Shown here piece after piece: positions 7,462 through 16,614 of a stretch of 33,049 nt of DNA. The DNA comes from Flavobacterium ichthyis (GTDB taxonomy: Bacteria > Bacteroidota > Bacteroidia > Flavobacteriales > Flavobacteriaceae), in NCBI RefSeq assembly GCF_009915155.1, contig NZ_JAABLM010000020.1, positions 1 through 33,049 on the forward strand, written 5' to 3'. The translations under genes and the position numbers were made by a program. Under the pieces are notes generated by a model. The model saw only the letters and a program-made list of their open reading frames with translations, was not told the origin of the DNA and made no database searches. Every line of letters starts with the position of its first letter. The stretch's first letter is position 1.

Positions 7462-10314
7462 ATGCCAAAAGACACTTCAATCAAGTCAGTATTAATTATC
7501 GGTTCCGGACCAATCGTAATCGGGCAAGCCTGCGAATTTGATTATGCCGGTTCGCAATCTGCAAGATCCATCAAAGAAGAAGGAATCGAAGTCATTCTCA
7601 TCAACTCTAATCCGGCAACTATCATGACAGATCCATCCATGGCAGATCATGTTTACCTGAAGCCGTTAACCACCAAATCCATCATCGAAATTTTAAAAGA
7701 GCATCCACAAATTGATGCGGTTTTACCAACAATGGGAGGTCAAACCGCATTAAACCTTTGTTTGGAAGCTGACGAAAAAGGAATTTGGGAAGATTTTGGT
7801 GTGAGAATGATTGGAGTAGATATCAATGCTATCAACATTACCGAAGACCGTGAACAATTTAAGCGTTTATTAGAAAAAATTGATATTCCGGCAGCTCCAG
7901 CAAAAATTGCCACTTCATTTTTACAAGGAAAAGAAATCGCTCAAGAATTTGGATTTCCGCTGGTAATTCGCCCTTCATTTACATTAGGTGGAACAGGAGC
8001 CGCTTTCGTTCATAGTAAAGAAGAATTTGATGACAAATTAACCTACGGTTTAGAAATGTCGCCTATTCACGAAGTGCTGATTGACAAAGCATTATTCGGT
8101 TGGAAAGAATACGAATTGGAACTTTTGCGAGACAAAAATGACAATGTAGTCATTATTTGTTCAATAGAAAATATGGATCCGATGGGAATTCACACGGGAG
8201 ATTCCATCACGGTTGCTCCAGCCATGACATTATCTGATTCAACATTTCAGAAAATGCGTAACATGGCGATTAAAATGATGCGAAGCATTGGAAATTTTTC
8301 CGGAGGTTGTAATGTGCAATTTGCCGTTTCGCCTGACGAAAAAGAAGACATCGTGGCAATTGAAATCAACCCGAGAGTTTCGCGTTCATCGGCTTTGGCA
8401 TCAAAAGCAACGGGATACCCAATTGCAAAAATAGCGTCGAAACTGGCTTTGGGTTACACTTTAGACGAACTTCAAAACCAAATCACCAAAACTACTTTAG
8501 CACTTTTCGAACCCACTTTAGATTATGTAATCGTAAAAATCCCACGTTGGAATTTTGACAAATTTGAAGGAGCCGACAGAACTTTGGGACTTCAAATGAA
8601 ATCAGTAGGCGAGGTGATGGGAATTGGAAGATCTTTTCAAGAAGCGTTGCACAAAGCCACTCAATCTTTAGAAATTAAACGAAATGGTTTAGGAGCTGAC
8701 GGAAAAAGTTATACCAATTACGACCAAATTATAGAGAAATTAACTTACGCCAGTTGGGATCGTGTTTTTGTAATTTACGATGCTATTCAGCTTGGAATTC
8801 CGTTAAGTAGAATTCATGAAATCACAAAAATCGACATGTGGTTTTTGAAACAATACGAAGAATTATATGTGTTGGAAAAAGAAATTTCGAATTATACCAT
8901 TGAAAATCTTCCGAAGGAATTATTGCTTGAAGCCAAACAAAAAGGTTTCGCCGACAGGCAAATTGCCCACATGATGAAGTGTTTGGAAAGTCAGGTTTAC
9001 AAGTTAAGACAAGAGTTAAACATCAATCGTGTTTATAAGTTGGTAGATACTTGTGCGGCAGAATTTACAGCAAAAACACCTTATTATTATTCTACTTTTG
9101 AAGCCGAAATTCAAAGTGCTGACGGAAAAACTTTTGTTCACAATGAGAGTATTGTGTCGGATAAAAAGAAAATCGTGGTTTTAGGTTCTGGTCCTAATAG
9201 AATTGGGCAAGGAATTGAGTTTGATTATTCTTGTGTTCACGGAGTTTTGGCGGCAAAAGAATGTGGATATGAAACTATTATGATCAATTGTAATCCTGAA
9301 ACGGTTTCCACAGATTTTGATACGGCTGATAAATTATATTTTGAGCCTGTTTTTTGGGAACATATTTACGATGTGATTCAACACGAAAAACCTGAGGGTG
9401 TCATTGTACAATTAGGAGGACAAACTGCATTGAAATTAGCTGAAAAATTGTCGAAATACGGCATAAAAATCATTGGGACAAGTTTTGACGCTTTAGATTT
9501 AGCGGAAGACAGAGGTCGTTTTTCTGAATTGCTGACAGAGTTACAAATTCCTTTTCCAAAATTTGGAATTGCTGAAACTGCCGATGAAGCTTCAGCTTTA
9601 GCAGACCAATTGGATTTTCCCTTGTTAGTGAGACCGTCTTATGTTTTAGGGGGTCAAGGCATGAAAATTGTCATCAATAAAAAAGAATTGGAGGAACACG
9701 TAATTGATTTATTACGAAGCATTCCTGGTAATAAATTATTATTAGACCATTACCTTGATGGTGCGATTGAAGCCGAAGCAGATGCTATTTGCGATGGTGA
9801 AAATGTTTACATCATCGGGATTATGGAACATATTGAACCTTGTGGTGTACATTCTGGCGATTCGAATGCTACTTTGCCGCCGTTCAACTTGGGCGAATTT
9901 GTGATGCAACAAATTAAAGACCACACTAAAAAAATTGCTTTGGCACTAAAAACTGTTGGTTTAATCAATATTCAATTTGCCATAAAAGACGATATCGTGT
10001 ATATCATTGAAGCTAATCCTAGAGCGTCAAGAACGGTTCCCTTTATTGCGAAAGCGTATGGCGAACCTTATGTAAATTATGCTACGAAAATTATGTTAGG
10101 CGAAAATAAAGTAACTGATTTTACTTTTAACCCGAAACTAAATGGTTACGCCATCAAACAACCTGTGTTTTCTTTTAGCAAATTTGCGGGTGTCAATAAA
10201 GCTTTGGGGCCTGAAATGAAATCTACAGGAGAAAGCATTTTGTTCATAGACGATTTAAAAGACGACCAGTTTTATGAATTGTATTCTCGAAGAAAAATGT
10301 ATTTGAGTAAATAA
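7462..10314 (+). CDS. carB: Carbamoyl-phosphate synthase large subunit
   Basis: CarB makes carbamoyl phosphate from bicarbonate, ammonia supplied by CarA, and two ATP, feeding pyrimidine and arginine synthesis. At 950 residues it has two duplicated ATP-grasp halves. The first begins VLIIGSGPIVIGQACEFDYAG (split across about residues 10-30), and the second has VVLGSGPNRIGQGIEFDYSC about residue 573 onward. Metal-binding EINPRVSRSSALASKATGYP and EANPRASRTVPFIAKAYGEP mark both. The oligomerisation region lies between. The protein stops after the second ATP-grasp half; the C-terminal MGS-like allosteric domain of the roughly 1070-residue E. coli enzyme is absent. This is the length I recall for flavobacteria, so it is not a truncation by mutation. 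carA is not in the window. A terminator follows at 10316-10346. Confidence 0.96.
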   Translation: MPKDTSIKSVLIIGSGPIVIGQACEFDYAGSQSARSIKEEGIEVILINSNPATIMTDPSMADHVYLKPLTTKSIIEILKEHPQIDAVLPTMGGQTALNLCLEADEKGIWEDFGVRMIGVDINAINITEDREQFKRLLEKIDIPAAPAKIATSFLQGKEIAQEFGFPLVIRPSFTLGGTGAAFVHSKEEFDDKLTYGLEMSPIHEVLIDKALFGWKEYELELLRDKNDNVVIICSIENMDPMGIHTGDSITVAPAMTLSDSTFQKMRNMAIKMMRSIGNFSGGCNVQFAVSPDEKEDIVAIEINPRVSRSSALASKATGYPIAKIASKLALGYTLDELQNQITKTTLALFEPTLDYVIVKIPRWNFDKFEGADRTLGLQMKSVGEVMGIGRSFQEALHKATQSLEIKRNGLGADGKSYTNYDQIIEKLTYASWDRVFVIYDAIQLGIPLSRIHEITKIDMWFLKQYEELYVLEKEISNYTIENLPKELLLEAKQKGFADRQIAHMMKCLESQVYKLRQELNINRVYKLVDTCAAEFTAKTPYYYSTFEAEIQSADGKTFVHNESIVSDKKKIVVLGSGPNRIGQGIEFDYSCVHGVLAAKECGYETIMINCNPETVSTDFDTADKLYFEPVFWEHIYDVIQHEKPEGVIVQLGGQTALKLAEKLSKYGIKIIGTSFDALDLAEDRGRFSELLTELQIPFPKFGIAETADEASALADQLDFPLLVRPSYVLGGQGMKIVINKKELEEHVIDLLRSIPGNKLLLDHYLDGAIEAEADAICDGENVYIIGIMEHIEPCGVHSGDSNATLPPFNLGEFVMQQIKDHTKKIALALKTVGLINIQFAIKDDIVYIIEANPRASRTVPFIAKAYGEPYVNYATKIMLGENKVTDFTFNPKLNGYAIKQPVFSFSKFAGVNKALGPEMKSTGESILFIDDLKDDQFYELYSRRKMYLSK

Positions 10315-10315
10315 A

Positions 10316-10346
10316 AAAATAGCCTCCCAATTCAGGAGGCTATTTT
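10316..10346. terminator. Bidirectional intrinsic terminator after carB
   Basis: Arms AAAATAGCCTCC (10316-10327) and GGAGGCTATTTT (10335-10346) enclose a 7-base loop, with A and T runs on either side. It ends carB (+) and the convergent gene at 10351 (-). The arm shares AAATAGCCTC with the terminator at 6225-6263. Confidence 0.9.
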
Positions 10347-10350
10347 GTTT

Positions 10351-12372
10351 TTAATTCTTAACGAATTTTTGTGAATGCCTGATTCCGTCTGCAGTTTCTA
10401 GGATTAAAACATAAGTTTGCGTGGTTAAATTTTCAACATTTACGCTATTATTTAGTGGAGTTGAAGTCAAAACTTTTCGACCTTGCAAATCATAAATTTC
10501 AGCCGAAACAATTTCTGCTTGACCGTTTTTCATCGTAATATTTAGAATGTCTTTTGCTGGATTTGGATAAATTTTAAACGCATCAGAATTAATTTTTGTC
10601 ACTCCTAAAGTTGAACCTTCTACGATTAAACGCTGTTGATTAATCGCTGGGTTATCTACTCGATCTACAATTCCAGAAGGCCATTTGATTACGGCTTGGG
10701 TGATTTGATCTGCGGTACCAATACCAAAATGAGCATTTAACGTACTTTGGTGGCTAAATCCGCTTCCGCTCCGTATTTCACGGATTTGTTTTCCCCAAGC
10801 TCCAATTAATTCAACACGAGCCCCAATTCCGTTTCGATTGCTGGTGTTTCCCTGTAAGTTTATCGTTACCCAATTATTGCCGTTTGGTTGATTATAGTAC
10901 ACAGTATTGCCCATTTGGACATCTAAAAAACCATCATTATTTAAATCGCCAATTCCACCTTCACTAAAAGGTAAGTCATACGAACTAAATGTCATGTTTC
11001 CATTATTAATATATAATTCTTTTCCATTCTGCCATAGAAAATCTACCCAACCATCATTGTTAAAATCTACCGCTTGAATTTCCCAAGAGCCTACTTGAGG
11101 GCTAATTCCGCTTGTGGCGTAAACATCTGTAAAAGTGCCATCGCCATTATTTCTATATAATTTATTGGTGTCAGAAATATTTGACAATAAAAAATCCATG
11201 TCGCCATCATTGTCAAAATCTTCAATTGCGGTGGACCAAGATTGCGAACCGTCATTAACACCTGCAGTTGCGCCAACTTCTGTAAAAGTTCCATTTCCAT
11301 TATTTTTGTAAAGAAGATTTATCCGTTGAGGGTCTCCAACTGGTGCTCCACCACGACATTTTGCCAAATACATATCTTGATAACCATCGTTATTAAAATC
11401 TGTCCAGATTGAAGCGTAATTTCCGCCTACTGCTAAGGTTGGGAAAAACGAAATATCTAATGTTAAATTACCATTTCCATCATTTCTGTATGCATGACTT
11501 TGTGCGGTATCATGACAGGCAAAAAGGTCTAAATTACCATCATTGTTAATGTCAATAAAATTTGCTCGCTGTGTAAAAATATATTGTGGATAAGGAATTT
11601 CGGTGTAACCAGTGCCGGTGCTATTTGCTTTGATTACACACAATCTGCTTCCGCCTCCAAACACTAAATCGTTATATCCATTTTTGTCGAAATCTCCTGC
11701 AGTTATGCTCCATCCCGGTTGTGTCGTTAATCCAGGTAAACTATAATTAGAAGTTGTAAAACCTCCGTTGGCTTGCTGGTGTAAAATAGTCATCCCGTTT
11801 GTTTGAACGGTAACAATATCATCTAAATAATCTCCATTCATATCTGCTACGCAACAAATGGTTGCGGAAGTTGGAATTGTTTGTGGTGTAAAAACTACGG
11901 GAGTAACAGGTGTTGTTTGTGGAATCAATATAAAGTCAAATCCAGAAGAGTTCCAGCGATTATCAAAGGCAATGTAATATGTTGTGCCTGCCGAAACAGT
12001 AAAATTACATATAGATAAATATCCCGTTCCAATTTCACCTGAGTCATCGTCTCCGGCATAACATGTTAAGCCTTGACAGCTTCCTGTATAAATATGTACA
12101 CGAGTATCCTTACCAGAATTTTGTTGTAAATCTGTGGTTAAGGTTAAATTTTGGTTTTGTGTTGCAGTAAATTTATACCATTCGCCAGCAGGACTTGAAT
12201 TTTGTATTGCACCATTTGGAGCGCAGATAGGTTGGGGAACTTGGCTACCGTTTATAGCAGTTACGGTAATAAGGCTATTTAACGTGATTTCGGGTGCAGA
12301 TGCGCAGTCGTCTTGAGCATATAAAAAATATCCGCTAAGAAGACCTGTCAAGAAAAGTAATTTTTGTTTCAT
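10351..12372 (-). CDS. Secreted FG-GAP/VCBS-repeat protein with ASPIC/UnbV domain and T9SS sorting signal
   Basis: This large exported protein (673 residues) carries a signal peptide (MKQKLLFLTGLLSGYFLYAQ). Next comes a beta-sandwich-like segment of the pre-peptidase type (DDCASAPEI...YKFTATQNQNLTL). Then seven FG-GAP/VCBS blades can be counted by their Asp-rich loops, for example DMNGDYLDD, DFDKNGYND, DINNDGNLD, DFNNDGYQD, DFDNDGDMD, DFNNDGWVD and DLNNDGFLD, consistent with a calcium-binding seven-bladed propeller. An ASPIC/UnbV domain follows (GIGARVELIG...IREIRSGSGFSHQS...HFGIG). A type A sorting domain (IYPNPAKDILNI...IYDLQGRKV...GIRHSQKFVKN) targets it to the type IX secretion system. 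ATG 12372 is preferred to the frame's earlier start at 12399, because it gives a proper signal peptide. It lies 17 bp after the cytochrome gene's stop, so the two are probably one operon. Confidence 0.88.
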   Translation of the reverse strand: MKQKLLFLTGLLSGYFLYAQDDCASAPEITLNSLITVTAINGSQVPQPICAPNGAIQNSSPAGEWYKFTATQNQNLTLTTDLQQNSGKDTRVHIYTGSCQGLTCYAGDDDSGEIGTGYLSICNFTVSAGTTYYIAFDNRWNSSGFDFILIPQTTPVTPVVFTPQTIPTSATICCVADMNGDYLDDIVTVQTNGMTILHQQANGGFTTSNYSLPGLTTQPGWSITAGDFDKNGYNDLVFGGGSRLCVIKANSTGTGYTEIPYPQYIFTQRANFIDINNDGNLDLFACHDTAQSHAYRNDGNGNLTLDISFFPTLAVGGNYASIWTDFNNDGYQDMYLAKCRGGAPVGDPQRINLLYKNNGNGTFTEVGATAGVNDGSQSWSTAIEDFDNDGDMDFLLSNISDTNKLYRNNGDGTFTDVYATSGISPQVGSWEIQAVDFNNDGWVDFLWQNGKELYINNGNMTFSSYDLPFSEGGIGDLNNDGFLDVQMGNTVYYNQPNGNNWVTINLQGNTSNRNGIGARVELIGAWGKQIREIRSGSGFSHQSTLNAHFGIGTADQITQAVIKWPSGIVDRVDNPAINQQRLIVEGSTLGVTKINSDAFKIYPNPAKDILNITMKNGQAEIVSAEIYDLQGRKVLTSTPLNNSVNVENLTTQTYVLILETADGIRHSQKFVKN

Positions 12373-12389
12373 TATTGTATATTTAGTAG

Positions 12390-13505
12390 TTATCGACAAA
12401 TGGGTTCCATAGCATTAATCCACTCTTTAACTAACGTCACACCTTCTTCATGTACAATAGTTCTGCCTATAATAGGCATCATTAGAGATTGTTCATTAGT
12501 ATTAATTCTTCTAATAATTTCGGATTGATCGGCATTTCCGGCATTGATTACAAATGGAGCATCCTGTACTTGAAACAGCGGTTCCATACATATTCCCATT
12601 TTTTCTCTATTATTATTGCTAAAATTAAATCGAACCGGAACATAATCACAATGACCGCCATCACGATGGCAATGTGCACAATTAATATCTAAATATGATT
12701 TTGCTCTTGCTTCAAGCGGCTTGCTTGTGTCTCTCCAATCGACTGTTGAAACTATTTCAGTCGGAATATCGTTTGCTAAAAATCCTCGGCTTTGCCATTT
12801 TGCCATTTGATTTTGTGCAACACCGTTATAGGTTAAAATGGTGTTTAAATTTTGTGGTTTTGGGCCGATTGGAATAGTTCTTTCGCCTCCAGTTTCTTGA
12901 TTTGCATTAATTTTATGACAAACTAAGCAATCGCCTTGTGATGGTACTTTGTAATTTATGGAATGTTGTACCCCGTTTTCGGTAAATGTTATAGGGATAC
13001 TTACCCCGTTATTAGTGGTTTCCAAAAATGCATCTGATTGCGCTTCATTCCAAACGTACACATAGGCTTTCCATCCGTCAGCTTTGTTAATGAGTAAGCG
13101 GGTTTCCATAATTCTGGGTTGGCCGTCACTACCGGTGTGTTCATAATAAAAGGTTTTTCCTAAAACACTTCCTAAGGGAAAATTCAGTGCATTTTCATCT
13201 CCAGCATAAGTAGCGTGTGTTCCTTCAGGCATCCACACGAAACGTTGTTTATGTGCATAATCTGTAAAAAGTGAACTTGCGGGTTCATATAAAAGTACTT
13301 CATCTGACAAATTCTTATCTTTTATTTCATTTTTGAAAAAATGGTAGTCAGATAATTTAGGGTAAGGTACTAAAGCCAAATCAACGGTAACTGGAGTGGT
13401 TTCTTCTGGTAAATTTTGATAATTATCATCATCATTGCCGCAAGATGTTGCAAAAACAGTTAAAATTACCAATAGAAAGGAGTAAGAAAAATATTTGCGT
13501 TTCAT
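12390..13505 (-). CDS. SO2930-type diheme c-type cytochrome lipoprotein
   Basis: This 371-residue lipoprotein has two heme c attachment motifs, CLVCH (about 193-197) and CAHCH (about 276-280), spaced as in the SO2930 (HNE_0200) family that I recall as TIGR03806. The N-terminus is a signal peptide ending ATSC, with Cys22 lipidated; the next residues GNDDDN form an acidic patch typical of surface-exposed lipoproteins in Flavobacterium. ATG 13505 is used; the upstream TTG at 13511 only adds Met-Ile. A -7 element TATATTTG lies on this strand at 13540-13547, without a clear TTG at -33. The downstream partner is the T9SS-secreted FG-GAP/ASPIC protein, so both products would work at the cell surface. 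An electron-transfer or oxidative role is inferred; the substrate is unknown. Confidence 0.82.
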   Translation of the reverse strand: MKRKYFSYSFLLVILTVFATSCGNDDDNYQNLPEETTPVTVDLALVPYPKLSDYHFFKNEIKDKNLSDEVLLYEPASSLFTDYAHKQRFVWMPEGTHATYAGDENALNFPLGSVLGKTFYYEHTGSDGQPRIMETRLLINKADGWKAYVYVWNEAQSDAFLETTNNGVSIPITFTENGVQHSINYKVPSQGDCLVCHKINANQETGGERTIPIGPKPQNLNTILTYNGVAQNQMAKWQSRGFLANDIPTEIVSTVDWRDTSKPLEARAKSYLDINCAHCHRDGGHCDYVPVRFNFSNNNREKMGICMEPLFQVQDAPFVINAGNADQSEIIRRINTNEQSLMMPIIGRTIVHEEGVTLVKEWINAMEPICR

Positions 13506-13539
13506 TATCAAACTAATAATAAATTATGGTAGAAAAAAG

Positions 13540-13547
13540 CAAATATA
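13540..13547 (-). promoter_or_regulatory. Candidate -7 element for the cytochrome/ASPIC operon
   Basis: The minus strand reads TATATTTG, a perfect TAnnTTTG, about 35 bases before the ATG at 13505. No TTG is found at the usual upstream distance, so the promoter may be weak or activator-dependent. Confidence 0.45.
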
Positions 13548-13629
13548 TAATAAATAATGGTTAATAATTAAAAATTGTTATCCATTTTAAATATTGTATA
13601 ATAATAATTTAGTTTGAAATATAAATGTT

Positions 13630-14955
13630 TTAATCACTTTCAGACATCAATTGGTTAGGAAGTGATTTTTTTGCCTTTGCTCCTAATTTTTTTAACTTTT
13701 CTACACTTGAAACCAAATTTCCTTTTCCAGAGCTTAATTTCTGAATGGCATTGTCATAACTGTGTTGGGCTTCGCCAATTTTTTTTCCAATTAGGATTAA
13801 ATCGGACGCAAATCCTTCAAATTTATCATACAAAGCGCCAGCTTGTCGCGCGATTTCATACGCATTTTGTTGTTGTTTTTTATTGGCCCACATGCTGTCA
13901 ATAGTTTTCAAAGTAGCCAAAAGCGTTGAAGGCGTTACGATTACGATATTTTTAGAAAACGCTTGGTTGTAAATTTCTGAATCTTCGTTTAACGCCAATG
14001 CAAATGCAGGTTCTATTGCTACAAAAAGCAAGACGAAATCTGGGCTATCCATATTGTAAAGCTCGGAATAGTTTTTTATAGAAAGTTGTTCGATGTGGCG
14101 TTTTACAGCGACTGTGTGATTTTTTTTATGAAAATTACGTGTTTGCTCATCTTCTTCATTCACATATTTTTCATAATCAATTAACGAAACTTTTGAGTCG
14201 ATGATTATTTTTTTCTTATCGGGAAGGTTGATTATCACATCAGGAAAAAATCGTTTGCCGTCTTCCGAAGTTACTGCTTTTTGCACTTCATATTCACTCC
14301 CTTTTTGCAAACCTGATTTTTCCAAAACACGCTCTAAAATGAGTTCTCCCCAACTTCCACGCATTTTACTATCACCTTTTAAAGCCTTCGTTAAATTGAC
14401 CGTTTCTTGGCTCATAAGAGCGTTCATTTCTTTTAAATTTCCAATTTGTTCTCTTAAAGTGGCATGATAAGCAATACTCTCTTTGTGCGTTCTTACCACA
14501 TTTTGCTCAAAAAAATAAATTTTTTCCTGAAGTGGCTGCAAAACCGACTGTAAATTTTCCTTATTTTGTTGGGTGAATTTAACCGATTTTTCTTCAAATA
14601 TTTTTTGTGCCAAATTCTCAAATTCTATGGAGAATCTCTTCTGAAGGCTTTCAATTTCAGCCTTTTGAACCCTATTAGTTTCCCATAGATTATCAAAATC
14701 TGCTTCTTTTTTTGTTAGTAAAATAGTCATGGCTTCTCGATCGTGTTGCCATTTTTCTAATTTGTCTTGATGCAAATTTCGCTCATGCAAAATGGTTTTT
14801 TCTAAATCGAAAATGCGTTTTTCCATGGTTTCTATCTTTCCATTAAAAACCGCAATTTTACCATTATTTCGAATCGCTTGAATAAAATATCCGAATAAAA
14901 AGCCTATTGTAATACAGATAATTAATGGTATAAAGGGCAAATTTTCTAAAGTCAT
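13630..14955 (-). CDS. rmuC: DNA recombination protein RmuC
   Basis: RmuC limits inversions between short inverted repeats and contains a PD-(D/E)XK nuclease-like core. This 441-residue copy has an N-terminal membrane anchor (LPFIPLIICITIGFLFGYF), then a long coiled coil (about residues 25-180). The conserved RmuC domain follows: GSWGELILERVLEKSGL, FPDVIINLPDKKKIIIDSKV (the nuclease-like D...DSK motif) and the AIEPAFALAL segment. ATG 14955 is used; an upstream TTG at 14970 would add five residues. It stands alone, divergent from the hypothetical gene at 15086. Confidence 0.93.
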   Translation of the reverse strand: MTLENLPFIPLIICITIGFLFGYFIQAIRNNGKIAVFNGKIETMEKRIFDLEKTILHERNLHQDKLEKWQHDREAMTILLTKKEADFDNLWETNRVQKAEIESLQKRFSIEFENLAQKIFEEKSVKFTQQNKENLQSVLQPLQEKIYFFEQNVVRTHKESIAYHATLREQIGNLKEMNALMSQETVNLTKALKGDSKMRGSWGELILERVLEKSGLQKGSEYEVQKAVTSEDGKRFFPDVIINLPDKKKIIIDSKVSLIDYEKYVNEEDEQTRNFHKKNHTVAVKRHIEQLSIKNYSELYNMDSPDFVLLFVAIEPAFALALNEDSEIYNQAFSKNIVIVTPSTLLATLKTIDSMWANKKQQQNAYEIARQAGALYDKFEGFASDLILIGKKIGEAQHSYDNAIQKLSSGKGNLVSSVEKLKKLGAKAKKSLPNQLMSESD

Positions 14956-15085
14956 CTTGATTAAGTTCAAATGTGTTAGAGGTAAAAATACAATTTAACT
15001 TTTTAGCCTCTGTTATTTTCGTTTCAAAATTTGACTTGAAAAGAAAAAGTTTTTATTATTGCACTTCCCTATTATTTAAATTATA

Positions 15086-15478
15086 ATGATACCACAATTA
15101 TCTAAAGATAAGGTCACCACTCCAATCTTTAACCCTGATTTTTTTGTTACAGTCTTTTTAAAATACTGTAAATTGGCCGTTCGTTCTAATCGAAAAATCA
15201 AAAAAATTTACACTAATCATTCTGATAAACATTTTTTTGGTAACAATATGGTTGCGATAAATTTTCGCTTTAAAAATGCGGTTTATTACAAAATTGGTGA
15301 TGTGAAAACCACGCAAAATCATTTGCTTATTCAACGTCCAGAAAGGTTTGATAAACTAGAATTAACAGTTTACGGATTTTTTCAAAAAAGAACTTTCATA
15401 CTTGATTTCGAAAGTGATCATGAGAAATTTTGTCTAGAAAAACGTCAATTCAATAATTCCGAACCAGCTTTCGGATAA
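15086..15478 (+). CDS. Hypothetical protein, 130 residues
   Basis: I do not recognise this protein. It is basic and soluble-looking, with a Lys/Arg-rich stretch (KLAVRSNRKIKKIY) and alternating hydrophobic strands in the middle (VAINFRFKNAVYYKIGDVKT) and near the end (LELTVYGFFQKRTFILDFES). No catalytic motif is seen. The start at ATG 15086 is supported by a weak promoter (TTG 15031-15033, TATTATTG 15054-15061). The next gene starts 85 bp downstream and probably has its own promoter, so the two need not be linked in function. Confidence 0.6.
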   Translation: MIPQLSKDKVTTPIFNPDFFVTVFLKYCKLAVRSNRKIKKIYTNHSDKHFFGNNMVAINFRFKNAVYYKIGDVKTTQNHLLIQRPERFDKLELTVYGFFQKRTFILDFESDHEKFCLEKRQFNNSEPAFG

Positions 15479-15563
15479 GTATTTTTTTTTCTGACTAAGA
15501 CATTGAAATTGAATTTTAAATTGCTTAACTTTAGAGTAAAGTATTTTAAAATTCAATTTTTTT

Positions 15564-15998
15564 ATGAAAAAGCAAAACGTCGATAACCACATTAGGTTTT
15601 ACAAACCGCATCACTTCGTGTTTTATCCTTTGACACTTTCGCTACTAATAATTGCTATTTACTTCGCATTTTCAAGCAACGAAAACATAGTGTGGACATT
15701 TATTGCTACCTCTATATTTTTAGTAATCTGGGTTTCTTATATGTTAAGACAGCATTATGCTTTAACGTTACAAGATAGGTTGATATTTTTGGAAATTCGC
15801 TACCGTTATTTCGTAATAACAGGAAACAGATTTGAAAAATTTGAAGAAAAATTGAATAAATCACAAATTTTCGCCCTTAGATTTGCTCATGATGAAGAGT
15901 TGGTTTCCCTTACCAACCGCGCTATTTCAGAAAATCTTTCAGCTTCAGCCATAAAAAAAAGTATCCAAAAATGGAAACCTGATCATCAACGCGTTTAA
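15564..15998 (+). CDS. Two-helix membrane protein (DUF6526-like)
   Basis: The 144-residue protein has two membrane helices (about residues 19-35 and 43-60: PLTLSLLIIAIYFAF and WTFIATSIFLVIWVSYML) joined by a short loop (SSNENIV), between a polar N-terminus starting MKKQNVDNHIRFYKPHHF and a basic cytoplasmic tail. This architecture and the opening sequence match what I recall as DUF6526, a family common in Bacteroidota and of unknown function. The tail holds repeated Arg/Lys residues (LEIRYRYFVITGNRFEKFEEKLNKS). A near-consensus promoter (TTG 15503-15505, TAACTTTA 15526-15533) precedes it. The YceI gene starts 34 bp downstream on the same strand. Confidence 0.65.
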   Translation: MKKQNVDNHIRFYKPHHFVFYPLTLSLLIIAIYFAFSSNENIVWTFIATSIFLVIWVSYMLRQHYALTLQDRLIFLEIRYRYFVITGNRFEKFEEKLNKSQIFALRFAHDEELVSLTNRAISENLSASAIKKSIQKWKPDHQRV

Positions 15999-16032
15999 TC
16001 AATCAAAAATAAAAACCACTAAAAAATAAATT

Positions 16033-16572
16033 ATGCAATTTACATCAAACTGGAACATTGACCCAGATCATTCAAGTATAGAATTTAAAGTCAGGCATCT
16101 TTTAATCTCCAATATCACAGGAAATTTTACCATTTTTAACGGAAAAATGAGAACCGAAAATGACGATTTTGAAACCGCTCAAATGGCTGTTTCCATAGAC
16201 GTTTATAGTTTTAATACAAATAACATCGAACGTGACGAACATCTTAAATCTGCAGAATTTCTTGATGCTGACCGTTTCCCGGAAATCACAATTATTTCTA
16301 AAAAATTAAAGAAAATAAAGGGAGACAATTACCAGCTTTTTACAGAAATGACGGTTAAAGATGTGACAAGAGAAGTTATTTTTGACGTTATATTTGGAGG
16401 TCAGGCAAAAGACGGTTTTGGCAGAGTGAAAGCAGGATTTGAACTCTCAGGAGTCATTAACCGCAAAGATTTCAACATTCTTCACGATGAAAAAAATGAA
16501 GTGGGAAATCTAGTAGTAGGCGAAGAAATAAAAATTCACGCCAATATAGAATTTGACAAAGAAGAAGATTAA
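16033..16572 (+). CDS. YceI family protein
   Basis: YceI proteins fold as lipocalin-like beta barrels that bind isoprenoid or other hydrophobic ligands. The 179-residue sequence shows the family signature from the start: WNIDPDHSSIEFKVRHLLIS, then GNFTIFNGKM, the EFLDADRFPEITIIS motif, and MTVKDVTREVIFDVIFGG. It ends with a strand containing FNILHDEKNEVGNLVVGEEIKI. There is no signal peptide, so unlike E. coli YceI it should stay in the cytoplasm, a form common in Bacteroidota. It may be cotranscribed with the upstream membrane protein gene. A bidirectional terminator follows at once (16580-16610). Confidence 0.92.
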   Translation: MQFTSNWNIDPDHSSIEFKVRHLLISNITGNFTIFNGKMRTENDDFETAQMAVSIDVYSFNTNNIERDEHLKSAEFLDADRFPEITIISKKLKKIKGDNYQLFTEMTVKDVTREVIFDVIFGGQAKDGFGRVKAGFELSGVINRKDFNILHDEKNEVGNLVVGEEIKIHANIEFDKEED

Positions 16573-16579
16573 AAGTACA

Positions 16580-16612
16580 AAAAACCGGATGTGATTTTCA
16601 TCCGGTTTTTTT
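16580..16612. terminator. Bidirectional intrinsic terminator
   Basis: Arms AAAAACCGGAT (16580-16590) and ATCCGGTTTTT (16600-16610) enclose a 9-base loop, with a T run after. It separates yceI (+) from the convergent gene at 16615 (-), whose stop lies next to it. Confidence 0.9.
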
Positions 16613-16614
16613 CT

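Noticed and set aside
12390..12399. Longer start of the FG-GAP protein at 12399, overlapping the cytochrome stop
   Set aside because: The later ATG at 12372 gives a normal signal peptide; the nine extra residues precede it without function.
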